Source: Volvariella volvacea V23 (Eukaryota > Basidiomycota > Agaricomycetes > Agaricales > Pluteaceae). From it: a stretch of 64,000 bases of DNA. The notes below the pieces were generated by a model. It was not told the origin of the DNA. It did no database searches and worked only from the letters and a program-made list of their open reading frames with translations. Both the position numbers and the translations under genes were made by a program. Below, piece after piece: positions 12,601 through 23,077 of this stretch (position 1 is its first letter; every line of letters begins with the position of its first letter). The stretch covers positions 188,498 through 252,497 of the forward strand of contig KB722759.1 of assembly GCA_000349905.1 (NCBI GenBank), written 5' to 3'.

Positions 12601-12983
12601 GATTCGTAAAGTTCTTGATCGTGGATCATTGCTGATAGGGCGGTCCGATGCTAGTCTTTCAAGTTCAAGGAGCGAGGCTAGTGCTGCGCCTGGAATTCCG
12701 ACTTTGGAGGCCACCGTCAACTTGGTCACTACGAACTGGTTGAGTACTTCCACGCTACAGATATTAGAAGCCCATTCTACTTACCGATATCGCACCACAC
12801 TGGAATACGGACTTCGAGTATATCAGCCCAGACGATTGCGTTTACACCCTGAACGATGTTGACGAAAAGAAGCCATATGACGAACGCTTGTGCTGGGATG
12901 TTTGTGCGGAAGTAGCGGAGGGGAAGGAAGAGCACAAGGAAGGTTGCGCATATGAATGAGAGCACTGCAAGTTCGACTCGCAT
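9639..12983 (-). CDS. STE3-type pheromone receptor with an exceptionally long Ser/Pro-rich tail, about 970 aa
   Basis: Exons: 12983-12785, 12728-12549, 12488-12351, 12299-11873 and 11607-9639. The receptor core (residues 1 to about 315) has a hydrophobic start, then VWCDIVTKLTVASKVGIPGAAL, then the loop DHRFDVVKDYGC. These are equivalent to WCDI...VP and HRYNVFEDVGC in the neighbour at 5556-7122. Further helices end near SARKK-type basic residues. A 265-nt intron (11872-11608), in correct phase, joins the core to a single 1,969-nt exon encoding a roughly 655-residue Ser/Pro/Gly-rich, low-complexity tail ending GDVIYMTVVQETETT, a style of ending I associate with basidiomycete receptor tails. 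The tail would be cytosolic. Length is far above usual STE3 receptors, so a separate gene for the tail is the main alternative. Strong GC bias and overlapping plus-strand frames reflect the repetitive composition. Confidence 0.82.
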
Positions 12984-14057
12984 GGCTGTTGGCGTTAAAC
13001 TTGCACTTGAATCGACGTCCGGGTCTGTATATAAAATGCGGTGCGATGTGTCCTAACGAGAATGCACCCCTCGACGAAGGTGTTCGTGAGCCTCAGAAAG
13101 AGGAGAGGAGAGGATCGCAGGAGGGGGCGGGGGATGGAGGGAGAAGGGCGGTACTTTCTGGGGGAAAGGAGATGGACAAGTCGAGGGCCTATTAGAGGAA
13201 GGAAAATACAAAGAGACAATGCTGTGATGTAATTAGGCAAATGTAAGGATCTGCCATTTCTGAGCACAAGGCAGNNNNNNNNNNNNNNNNNNNNNNNNNN
13301 NNNNNNNNNNNNNNNNNNNNNNNNNNNNNNNNNNNNNNNNNNNNNNNNNNNNNNNNNNNNNNNNNNNNNNNNNNAACATAAGGGGACGCACTGATCTGGA
13401 AGGACTTGGTGGGAGAGAGACTGCATCAATGGGCACGATGTGAATGTCCTAATTTGGATGAGTGTATGAATTGCCCGTTTTGGATGGGAGTGCCTACTTG
13501 AGCTTACCGCAGAAGGTGGGGATTTTTCGATGTGGACGAAGGGTTGGGTGATGGGGTGGCACATGGCGTAAGAGGCTTCGGGCGATAACGTCGATGGCTG
13601 GATGGACCCACAGGGATGTGGATAAGATTCGGCATGGTGGGTCGTGGACGGCGAGCGTTTCATGATGATGTCTAGCTCCGAGCTAGGAACTGCTACGCGT
13701 CTGGGATGAAAGGGCGCTTAGAGTTGGTTCAGGATACCATAAACTGTCCCTCGTCGCTAGCTGGTGCGTCTACCGGCGGCACCGGGTAGCTGGATCTGTC
13801 TGCGCGAGAATGAAGGGCCACCGAGCTTCGCGCGCCCAACGCTCTGACCCTGAGAGTACCGCGTCGTCGAGCACAAGCGCCAATCCTCGGCGAGCCCTTG
13901 GGTCTGTGGAGTTGCGATCGCCACCGCAGCGCAAAAAGGCAGCACCGCTCCCGAAAACGGCGATGTCACATGACCAATGACGATGACAGGTCTCGCGTGG
14001 GGAAAGCACTCCTCCAGTCTGCACAATTGCCATGTTCTCCTCCTCGTCTCTCCGACC
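12984..14057. other. Divergent intergenic region with an assembly gap
   Basis: This lies between the minus-strand receptor and the plus-strand gene at 14058, so it holds both upstream regions. It contains a 100-N gap. No gene is supported. A short frame ending Cys-Asp-Val-Ser near 13042 is too short to be a pheromone precursor. Missing sequence in the gap could hide a small gene. Confidence 0.5.
13275..13374. other. Assembly gap (100 N)
   Basis: Exactly 100 unknown bases, the conventional placeholder for a scaffold gap of unknown true size. Confidence 0.99.
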
Positions 14058-16040
14058 ATGCCAGCCGCAAAATCCCCGCCTCGACGCCCAGAGCCCCAGC
14101 AGTCTCTTCGCCGACGGATGAATGTCCTCGAGCGGGTGTCCAGCTTCGGTTCGGCGGGCGTTCCTGTTCGGATCGCATCATCAAGAGGAGACCGCAGTCG
14201 GGAACGGCGCCAACAGGATGGTGATGACGAGATATTGCCGTTGACGAGGTCCACTTCTGGACAACCAGTGAAGATTGAATTTGAGGATGATCCAGGGGGC
14301 GGTGGCCACGGCGGTCAAGGATCAATGCTGCCAACGCCTAGCCCCAGTCCAACTCCTTCCCCACCTCGTCAAAGACCCACCATTGACACAAAGGTCGATC
14401 ATCGCACTATCGCTCAGCATCACTCCTCATCCCCTCGAACGTCGCCACTGTCACCGCATGCACACGAGCGGCGGCGAGCACGTCCAGCTCATAAGGCGTG
14501 GTACGAGTTTGACTCGGTAGTCCTCGCCGCGCTTGTCTCGCCCATCGGGAATTGGCTTACTGGAGGAGATCACATTAAGAACCTCCTGCTGATTCTATTC
14601 TTGGTGTTCTATTTACATCAGATCATTGAAGGTATGGATCTTTGTCTGTCACACGACGACGCTCTCTAATGCTGTTTCATAGTACCCTGGTCGCTTTATC
14701 TAAACGCCCGACCACGTCGTCATCCCTCCAATCTTCCAGCCTCCCCTACCTCCCTATCATCCACAGTCGAAGGCGAATCGCCTACCTTGCCCCCACCTCC
14801 ATCTCCACATGCAAAATCGGCGTCCTACCGCCTTCGATTCCTCGAATTCTTCTTCCTTGCTCTCAGTGTCGCCTCTCCGTTCTTGGGATGTCTCCTGCTT
14901 CAGTATATCACATCAACTGTAATGGGTCCCGATACCCTCTCGTGGTTCTCGAGCGGGCTATTCGTCCTGGCTACAGGTATTCGGCCGTGGAGGCACATCG
15001 TGGAGAGGATTGGCGGTGGAGAAGAGGCTTTGCACGATCAAGTGCACTATCCCCCTCCGAGTCCCAGCGTCGATGCGGACCGAGGGATGAGTAGAGAGGA
15101 GAAAGAGGAGTTATATGCGCATGTAGACGACTTGGAGAGGAAGATGGAGGCGATGGAGAAGATGATGGTCAAGATGAAGTTGAAGATTGGGCGAGAGCTA
15201 GACGAGATTTGTGATCGTGTTGACGATAGCCTGTCCACAATGACGAAGAATATGAGGAAGCAGGAGGCGAGGGTTGAGAGATGCGAAGCGAGAGTCGGGA
15301 GCTTGGAGGGGGAACTTAGAGGAGATGCCAAGAGGGGAAGAGGGAGAAACAAATTGAGATGGCACTCTGGAGCGAGTGCGCTTTCGACGTTGTTCGATGG
15401 GAGTGATGGGATGTTGGGATATATGCTACCTCAATGGCTGTATTCCTCATCTGCGTCTGACAGGCACAGGCGACTATACAAGATGACGAATGGAGGTGTT
15501 GGCGGGAGAGATAAAAGCGCTAGCGCTAATGCCAACGGAAGATATTCCTCGAAGACGAGACCGCTCGAGCATTATGAAGACTCACGATCTCGATCTGGGT
15601 CGAGAGTGCCTGAACAGACGAGCAGGCGGTCGCAATCTATCCCGCCATTTTTGGTTACGCCTTCTTCGAGGACTTTGAGGCCCGAGTTTGGGAGGGAGCG
15701 AGAGAAATTGACGAGGGATGAGTTGGACACGATGGCGTCTACCATCGAAGTCGACGGAGATGCTGAGGTTGGTGACGATGTTGAGGATTACGGCCATCGC
15801 AAGGTCCAGGTCGATGCTCACCGCAAGAGTAAAGTTGATCAAGGACAAAAACTCAGAGCAACGGGATTGAAAAAATCACGGGTTGAATCGAGAGGGATAG
15901 GGCGGGCGATTGCGGGGGTCGTCGAGACAGTGACTGAAGGGGTCTCGAGTATGGTACATGTCCTGGGGTGGTGCGTGTTCGTGTGGCCTGTAAGGGCGAT
16001 TTTGGGGAGGGTGTTGGGCGTTGGTATTGGGCGTAAGTAG
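14058..16040 (+). CDS. Uncharacterised membrane/coiled-coil protein, 643 aa
   Basis: Two exons: 14058-14631 and 14683-16040. ATG 14058 is chosen because homology with the decayed duplicate at 19214 begins at the same Met. The N-terminal 145 residues are basic and Pro/Ser-rich. Two hydrophobic segments follow (about 150-190, with LL.ILFLVFYLH, and about 240-295, with FLEFFFLALSVASPFLGCLLLQYI). Next comes a highly charged coiled-coil region (about 330-410, rich in E/K/R with regular Met/Leu), a Ser/Arg-rich linker, and a C-terminal hydrophobic stretch (WCVFVWPVRAILG). This suggests a membrane-anchored protein with a long cytosolic coiled coil. I do not recognise a named family. It sits between the receptor region and the membrane-family array, and its duplicate sits inside that array. 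Confidence 0.82.
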
Positions 16041-16492
16041 GGCCTCAGGGATGGGGTTTCCTTTCTCGTTTCGCTTCGTTCGTTTCATTTTTTTTTTTCT
16101 CCCTCTGCACGTTTGGGGCACGGACCCGTTGACTGCGTTTGGTAGCATTTGGGTATTTATACGCACGATTCGTTTCGGATTGGGTGTCGGATTGGGTTTT
16201 GCATTTTTTCTCGTTTGTTTCTTTGGTGGTGTGATACGATATCGGTAATGTACGTGTGCCGTGTATGTATATCAGTGATTGTAAAATCTGGATTGGGTTT
16301 AGGATTTCGTGTAGGTGTCGGATAATCAATGGCATTGCTCGTACTCGAGATTGTGTTGGGTAGGGTAACTTCTTTGTAACGTCCAACGTTCATCGGCTCA
16401 CCCTCAAGATATTCAAAAGAGCAATTATTACAGGAGTCGACAGTATACAACACATTGCGATTTGCGTACCATATATCGTAATCGAGGATATG
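16041..16492. other. Convergent intergenic region
   Basis: Shared 3' region of the plus-strand gene at 14058 and the minus-strand gene at 16493. Includes a T-rich stretch after the first gene's stop. No gene seen. Confidence 0.5.
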
Positions 16493-17981
16493 CTAAAGGT
16501 GTGGAACGTAATCAGACCATAAGACGTTTTCGTATGCAGAAGGAGGAATAGCTCGAAGGGCAAAGAGGGGGAGTACGAGGAGAGCAATTCGAGCGAGTAC
16601 ATAAGCAATAGGTCCGATGAAATATGTAAACAGAAGAATGGAGGAGTATAGGAGCTTACCACCGACATCAAGGCGATCTCCATCAATGAATTCATTAAGA
16701 GTTGCACCAAGGGAGAATATAGCAGGAAAAACTGTGACTACGATGGATGAGATTCTCCATGTCAGCCTCTCTTCTTCTGTCGGAAACTCAAAGTTCCATC
16801 CGACGAGGTGAAGACCACCAAAGGCAATACCAATCATTGTAGACCCATATACAGCCATCTTGCCATCCTTGACACGCATCACTCCACAGAAATATGGTGA
16901 GACGCTTGTTGTCGTGACATCAGTGTCCTTTAGCATATTGCTTAAAGGCCCAAAAATAACCAGAAATGGATCCTTGATTAGCCGCTTCCAGATTGTCTTG
17001 AAGATCGGCCGCTTCTTGATGTCCTCCCTCACCCGTCGCCAGAGGCTCTTCTCGGATTCAGGACATATCCAATCCCAGGGGAAGCCAATCCACCACCCTC
17101 GGTAAGCCTCAGACTGCCAATTGTCCGACCTGGTTGTCAGCCGTGGGCCATTTGAGCTCTGACCATCAGATCTGAAGTAAACAGGGAAAGTAGCGTTCAA
17201 CGGCTTCTTCCACCAAAGGACATAGGTGATAATATTGAGTGTCGCAAAGGCGAGAGTAACCAACTCCAGCTCCGTAATGACGAGACCTTGGGCATGGCGC
17301 GTAATGCATTGGAGGACAAACCACGACGTTTGGATGATGGCGATCGCTTTACTGAGGAGGTCGCCCTTGGCCTTGTCGAGGATTTCTTCTTCCGAGAGGA
17401 CTGGCATTCGAATATCTCTCATCCACTCCTCGTGTTTCCCACCAAGATAAGTGCTGCCAGTGCCATCCCCATCGACGGTGACAACACGGTACGTCTTTCC
17501 ATCATCGAAGATTAGTCCACCCATGAGTACGAAGAAACCGTGGGTCTTCGTCCATCCGTAAGCTGCATCTATATCAGCTGCAATCATGGCAAGTCGTCAG
17601 CCGAGTGAACCAACCTTTGTAGTGTTCCGCTATCCTCGATGCCACGATATTCTGTTTCATTGCCCATACAATAACTACTTCTGGTGCCAGTAGCGCATAA
17701 ATAGTTGTCTGAAATTTCAGCAACATCTTTTTTGAAAAAGAGTCGCACCGGTCGGGCATGTTCGGATGGATGGAGATGTAGGTGCAGATCGCAATTGTCC
17801 CGAGGCAGTTGTACAACAATTCTGGAAGCGATCTGACCCTCCTTGGGTCACGGATGCACCCTGCAGCATCGACAAGGACGTTAAGGACAGGGGATGTCGG
17901 TTGAATGGGATTATCAAGAGAAGCATCGACAGGATATGCGAGAGTGCGAGCGAGAAAGAGTACGAGGAGCACTCCAAGCAT
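16493..17981 (-). CDS. Multi-pass membrane protein, tandem family member 1 (480 aa)
   Basis: Two exons: 17981-17615 and 17568-16493, joined by a 46-nt intron at the position conserved in all four copies. The protein starts with a hydrophobic signal-like segment (MLGVLLVLFLARTLAYPVDA). A GCIRDPRRVRSLPELLYNCLGT motif with an adjacent membrane helix follows, then WTKTHGFFV, an acidic EEEILDKAKGDLLSK motif, helices at about 196-213 and 219-242 ending in WWKKPLN, and helices at about 359-380, 393-410 and 427-460. The end signature is IPPSAYENVLWSDYVPHL. I know similar proteins only as hypothetical, apparently Agaricomycete-enriched, membrane proteins. No catalytic motif is visible. The conserved acidic and aromatic motifs between helices are the best clue to function. 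Confidence 0.88.
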
Positions 17982-18429
17982 GGCGATGGCTCAAGGGTAG
18001 GTTGTGTTGAGGCGATACTTGGTCGTCGTTTTAATGTGTTTGCCTCGTGTTGGAACGGTGGAGATCCAACATGTCTGCAAGGTTTCGTATTACGGCCGAT
18101 TTGGTCACATGAAGGCGCTATAGGTAAGACCCTTAACGTTGGTACGAGCGCCAAATGGAGGCCAACTGCAATCCCGATCAATTCCTTTCACTGGCTGCAG
18201 CACTCTTCCAGCCGTTTCGCCAACCTGTTGCCTGGGGATGAGCATGTATTTCTGTCATGTAAGAATTGTATTGTGCGTACGTGTTGACAAGGGTGACTGA
18301 TGGGGTGTGGCGAAGGGATGAAGCGAAGAGTAAGCGTACTAGTCATCTTCGATCGCAGACTGTTGATGAACACTGGTACCAAAATTCTATGGTTAAGTTG
18401 CAACCCCCCTGCGATTGCCTCTTCCTGTC

Positions 18430-18610
18430 TATACAAGGCAGTTGTATAGTAACTCTGTGTGCGGTCGGATTCTCCTTGGTTCACGGATGCACCCTGCAGC
18501 GCCGGTGATGGCGCTCAAGACGGAAGATGTTGTTTGAATGAAATTGTCCGGTGGGACGTCAACGGAATATGTGAGGATGCGGGAAAGGAAGAGTAAAGGG
18601 CTCTTAGCAT
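18430..18610 (-). pseudogene. N-terminal remnant of the multi-pass membrane family
   Basis: The minus strand encodes, in shifted frames, a counterpart of the family's first about 65 residues: a hydrophobic start with LTYSVDVPPDN, then GCIREPRRIRPHTELLYNCL. The reading frame breaks after the initial Met region and stops shortly after LLYNCL. The sequence upstream of it (about 18690-18790) also resembles that upstream of the intact gene at 17981. This is a decayed duplicate including part of its 5' flank. Confidence 0.72.
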
Positions 18611-19213
18611 AGTGTCGGACGACTAATGCGAGCTATGTTGGGATAGTACCTGACCGATCTGATGAGTGGTGAGCTTTTTGTTGGGATGCTGTGGAATTGG
18701 TTACACCCCGTGATTTGCGAAATTCCATATTGGCCCATCTGAAATGAGACCCTCAACACGGAGTGGACGTCAAATAAACGGCAAGCATACTCGATGTTCT
18801 TTGTGAGAATAATAACGGGAGCCATGCCTCTCCGGCTACCAGTCCTTTTCTTCCGTCACTTGTACTATCCTGGTAATAGGTCATTGAACCTCTGAGCATC
18901 AGACTAGATACACCCGCATTGAATTCCTTGATTCTGAACGCACAGGCCGGGCGACGCTGTGTGTCACAGACAGTCATAAATCAAATCTGTCACGACTCTG
19001 GATTCGAAATTTCGACTTTTCCACTTCAGCTTCTCTTAGCCTCATCGTGATCGTGCCCATCTTACCATCCGACTTAAGCAGTAACAAACGAACACAATTG
19101 AAAGGGAGTATATGACGTTGCCTTTTGGCTGCCCTTCCTAGTTACTATTACTATTGGGGTTAAGGCATGGCCCATGTTCGGCGTGTATGAAACGTGGGCT
19201 CCTCGTTCTTCGA
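18611..19213. other. Flank of the remnant; no gene
   Basis: Contains sequence resembling the 5' flank of family member 1 and then sequence leading into the duplicate of the 14058 gene. No reading frame with support. Confidence 0.45.
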
Positions 19214-20695
19214 CCATGCCAGCCGCAAAGTCCCTGCCTCGGTGCCCGAAGCCCCAGCAGCCCCTTCACCGACAGATGAACGCGGTCGAGCAGGTGGCCA
19301 GCTTCAGTTCTGCGGGCGTTCTTGCTCTGATCGCATCATGAAGAGGAGACCGCAGTCGGGAACGGTGCCAACAAGATGTTGATGATGAGATATCGCCCTT
19401 GATGGAGTCCACCTCTAAACATCCAGTGAAGATCAAATTTGAGGACAATCCAAAGGGCAGAGTGTCACGGCGGTCAGTCCAACTCCTTCCTCACCTCGCC
19501 AAAGACCCACCATCGACACAAAGATTGACCATCTTACTATCACTCAGCTTCATTCCTTATCCTCTCGAATTTTGCCACTATACTATGTGCACACAAGCAC
19601 TGGCAAGCACGTCCAACCAATAAGGCATGGTATGCGTTCAACATGGCAGTCCTTATCACCGTGGTCTCGCCCATCTGGAATTGGCTCATTGGAGATCACA
19701 TCAAGGACGTTCTACTGATTCTATTCTTGATGTTCTATTTACATCACATCATTAAAGGTATGGATCTTTGTCAGTTACGCAACGACGCTCTCTAATGCTA
19801 TTTCATGATGCCCTAGTTGCTCTATCTACACATCCGACTACGTTCAGCTTTCCAACTTGAACCCCTTCTCCTACTTCCTGTCATCTGCAGTAAAGGGCGA
19901 ACCTCTCCCCCACCTCCGTCTGTACATGCAAAATCGGTGTCCTGTCGCCTTCGGTTCCTCAATTTTTTGTCTCTTAGCATCGCCCTCCGTTCTTAGGATG
20001 TCTCACATGTGGACACATGGATGTCTGCTACTTCAATATCTCACGTCAACTATAGTAGGACCTAATACTCTTTTGTGGTTCTCGAGCAGGATATTCGTAC
20101 TAGCTATCGGTATTCGTCTATGAAAGCACATCGTGGAGAGGATTGGTGGGGAAGGAGAAGCGCTGCACGACCAAATGCACTATCCACTTCCAAGTCTTAT
20201 CATCAATGCGGACCTGGGAATGAGTAGAGGGAAGGAGGAGCTATTATGCGCATATAGATGACTTGAAGAGGAAGATGCAAGTGATGGAGAAGATGAAGAT
20301 GAAGATTGGGCAAGAGCTGGACGAGATCTGATCATGTTGATGGATAGCCTTTCCACGATGACAAAGAATATGAGGAGGCAGGAGGCGAGGGTTGAGAGAT
20401 GCGAAGCCAGAGTCTGGAGCTTGGAGGGTGAATTCAGGGGAGTCGTCAAGAGAGGAAGGGAGAGGAGCAGATCGAAATGGGACTCTGGAGCAAGTGCACT
20501 TTCGACATTGTTCAACGGAAGTGATGGGATGTTGGGATATATGCTTCCTCAATGGCTGTATTCCTCATCTGCGTCTGACAGGCACAGGCGACTATACAAG
20601 ATGGCGAATGGAGGTGTTGGCGGGAGAGATACAAACGCTAGCGCTAATGTCAGCAGAAGATATTCCTCGAAGACAAGACCCGTGCTTTGTGATCC
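19214..20695 (+). pseudogene. Decayed duplicate of the gene at 14058-16040
   Basis: Homology to the intact gene starts at the same ATG (MPAAKS) and runs to the phrase SSKTRP, equivalent to about 15565 in the parent. It is broken by an in-frame TGA at 19339-19341 (parent has TCA), further stops and frame changes in the middle, and loss of the last 160 or so codons, where the sequence diverges abruptly after 20690. The 3' third (about 20380-20690) is nearly identical to the parent over long runs, whereas the 5' part is much more diverged. The copy sits between members of the membrane family, so the two genes appear to have been duplicated together. Confidence 0.85.
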
Positions 20696-20970
20696 AAGCA
20701 GTCGTGTGTACACATGTGTGGGAATAGAAGGGACGTCCACCAGCATAACGGTGATCTTGCATCAAATGACTGGCTATTTGCTGTTTCTACAACCCAGCTT
20801 ATTGTAAACGGAACTGGGGTTTAAATGTTACCAAGCACCGAACGTTGACAACAGTTCAGGAGGTGTTCATAACGAAGACGATGAATACGTGAATGAAAGT
20901 GTAGAAGACAAGAAATAGGGGATGTAAGGGAGGAAAATAGAGTAGGGTAGAAGATAGTGAAAAGTGATCT

Positions 20971-22463
20971 TTAGATGTGAGAGATGAATTCGGTCCATCG
21001 AACGTTTTGGTATGCAGAAGGAGGGAGATCACGAAGAGCAAGAAGAGCTAGGACGCATAGACCAACTCTAGCAAAAACATAACCAGCACCCCCCACAATC
21101 GCAATGACGTCCGAAAAATGACAAACCCAAACCAGTACCCTATCAACCCACCCTTCATCTTCGGGATCGTCAAATTTGACATGCAAGACCAAACGAATGC
21201 CATAGAGGGGCGGTACAGCTGTGAGAATAATCGATGATACTCTCCAAAGGATCCGTTCTTTGTCCGTCAGGAATTCCAAGTCCCACCCGATCAGATGCAG
21301 TCCACCGAATAGCGTTCCAATGACAGATGACGCGTGGCTCATCATAGTGAAGTCTGTGAGACCCATCCATCCAGCGTAGTATGGACCAACGCTAGTAGTG
21401 TTGTCGACGTCCTCATTCTCCATGAGCGAACAAACGGAGTACCAGATAGTCAAAAACGGGTCCTTGATCAATCGTTTCCAGATCGTTGTGATGAACGGAC
21501 GCTTTTTGAGGTCGGCTACTATCCGTTGCCAAATGCCATCTTCTAGTTCACCCTTTCCCCACTCCCAAGGCCAACCTATCGCTACTCCCCAGTACCGCTC
21601 GGACAACCAACGCTTCTCCTGGAGTTGATCTTTTCGTAATGGGCCTAGACATCGTTCCCCATTCTTCGTGAAATAGATTGGATACGTCGCGTTCAGAGGC
21701 TTATTCCACCATAGTGTGTAAGTAATAATATTCAGCGCAGCGTATGCAAGAGTGATGATTTCGAGTTCAGTAACGACGAGACCTTGCATATGGCGAGCGA
21801 TGCATTGAAGGATGAACCACGAAGTTTGGATGACTACGACCAACTTGCTGAGGAAATCGCCTTTGGCTTTGTCCTGGATCTCTTCTTCAGGGATGAGGGG
21901 CATCATAATGTCCTGCATCCATTCTTCCTTTTTTCCAGCTAGCCCGATCTCACCATCGCCGTCAATGGTAACCACTCGATACTCCTTCCCGTCATAGTAA
22001 ATCAGACCACCCATCTGCACGAAGAACCCGTGTGTTTTGGTCCATCCATATTCTACAGAAATCAAATCTCGAATTAAAAAGAGAACTCCTGAGACGCACC
22101 TCGGTACTCCTTCGCGATTCTCGACGCAACCAACCTCTGACGCATCGCCCACATTATTACGAGTTCTGGAAAAAGCACCGCATGAAGCGTCGTCTTAAGC
22201 TTTCTCTCTATCTTGGATCCTGCTGAAGCGTCCCTATCGGGCATATTGGGATGGATGGCAATATACGTGCAGACGGCGATCGTCCCAAAGCAGTTGTACA
22301 CCAGCTCCCATAGCGTTCGGATCTTGGTGGGATCGCGAATACACCCTGCTGCGTCGGTACCTGCATTAGAAACAGCAAACGACGAAGGGATGGGACTGTC
22401 TGGAGATGAGACTGGGTAAGCAAGGGTGCGAGCGAGGAAAGCTATGAGTAGTGGCCCCAACAT
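20971..22463 (-). CDS. Multi-pass membrane protein, tandem family member 2 (481 aa)
   Basis: Exons 22463-22100 and 22052-20971, with the intron at the family-conserved position. The start at 22463 (MLGPLLIAFLARTLAYPV) matches the other copies; an upstream in-frame ATG at 22520 exists but adds residues absent elsewhere. The family order is complete: GCIRDPTKIRTLWELVYNCFGT, WTKTHGFFVQMGGL, EEEIQDKAKGDFLSK, ITYTLWWNKPLNATYPIYF, TIWKRLIKDPF, GGLHLIGW, and LRDLPPSAYQNVRWTEFI at the end. It is the most diverged of the four in the segment before the last two helices (an insertion with DDPEDEGWVDRV). Membrane location is predicted; function is unknown. Confidence 0.87.
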
Positions 22464-23077
22464 TGCTGTGACTGCAATTTCGGGGTAAGCTGTCCATGTC
22501 TTATACCTGTTGCGAGCCAAAGGAATTGATGGTAGGACCAGCGCTGTCCATAAAAGGAAGATATCCCCGAAACAACCGGGATATGTCTAGTTGGGCGCCG
22601 AACAATTGTACTGGCACGCTTCAGAGTGGTAGAGGGAGACCATAACACCCAGAGGTGCAGTGTCATGCTTTCCTCTCTCAAACATCCATAGGGGCTCAGA
22701 CAGGCGGGTGATTGAGGGTGGACAGAAGGTGGCCACAACTACAGCGCATAGTTTAATTTTGGTGTTCAGATTCGAGTGCCCCAGTAAAAGCCGTTGTGCG
22801 AGTATGCTCATGCATAGCTAGTGGCGTGTTCTTGTTGGCGCGTCCATCAACGCGATCGAGGCAAAGAGTGTTTGTCACGTGCGTCACTGTAACGGGCAGT
22901 CACGGCGTGTTCAACACGTCACAATGGCATACTGGAAGCAACCGCCTCAAATGTCTCGCAAACCAAGGGAGGGCCAATCATACGGTGAAGACGCAAAATC
23001 GCTCAACATTCAAGTTAGAGGGAAAAATATCCTACAGACCGCCAAAGAATGGGTGAAGAATTGTAGCTGCCAAATGA
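22464..23077. other. Intergenic between family members 2 and 3
   Basis: Upstream region of member 2 and downstream region of member 3. No supported gene or remnant found. Confidence 0.45.

Noticed and set aside
13042..13056. Cys-Asp-Val-Ser-stop near the 5' end of the long-tailed receptor
   Set aside because: The frame from its ATG is only six codons long and the motif is not a good CaaX box.
17717..18287. Overlapping 150-170-codon frames on both strands near the start of membrane-family member 1
   Set aside because: They are out-of-frame shadows of exon 1 and its flank; the paralogs fix the true frame.
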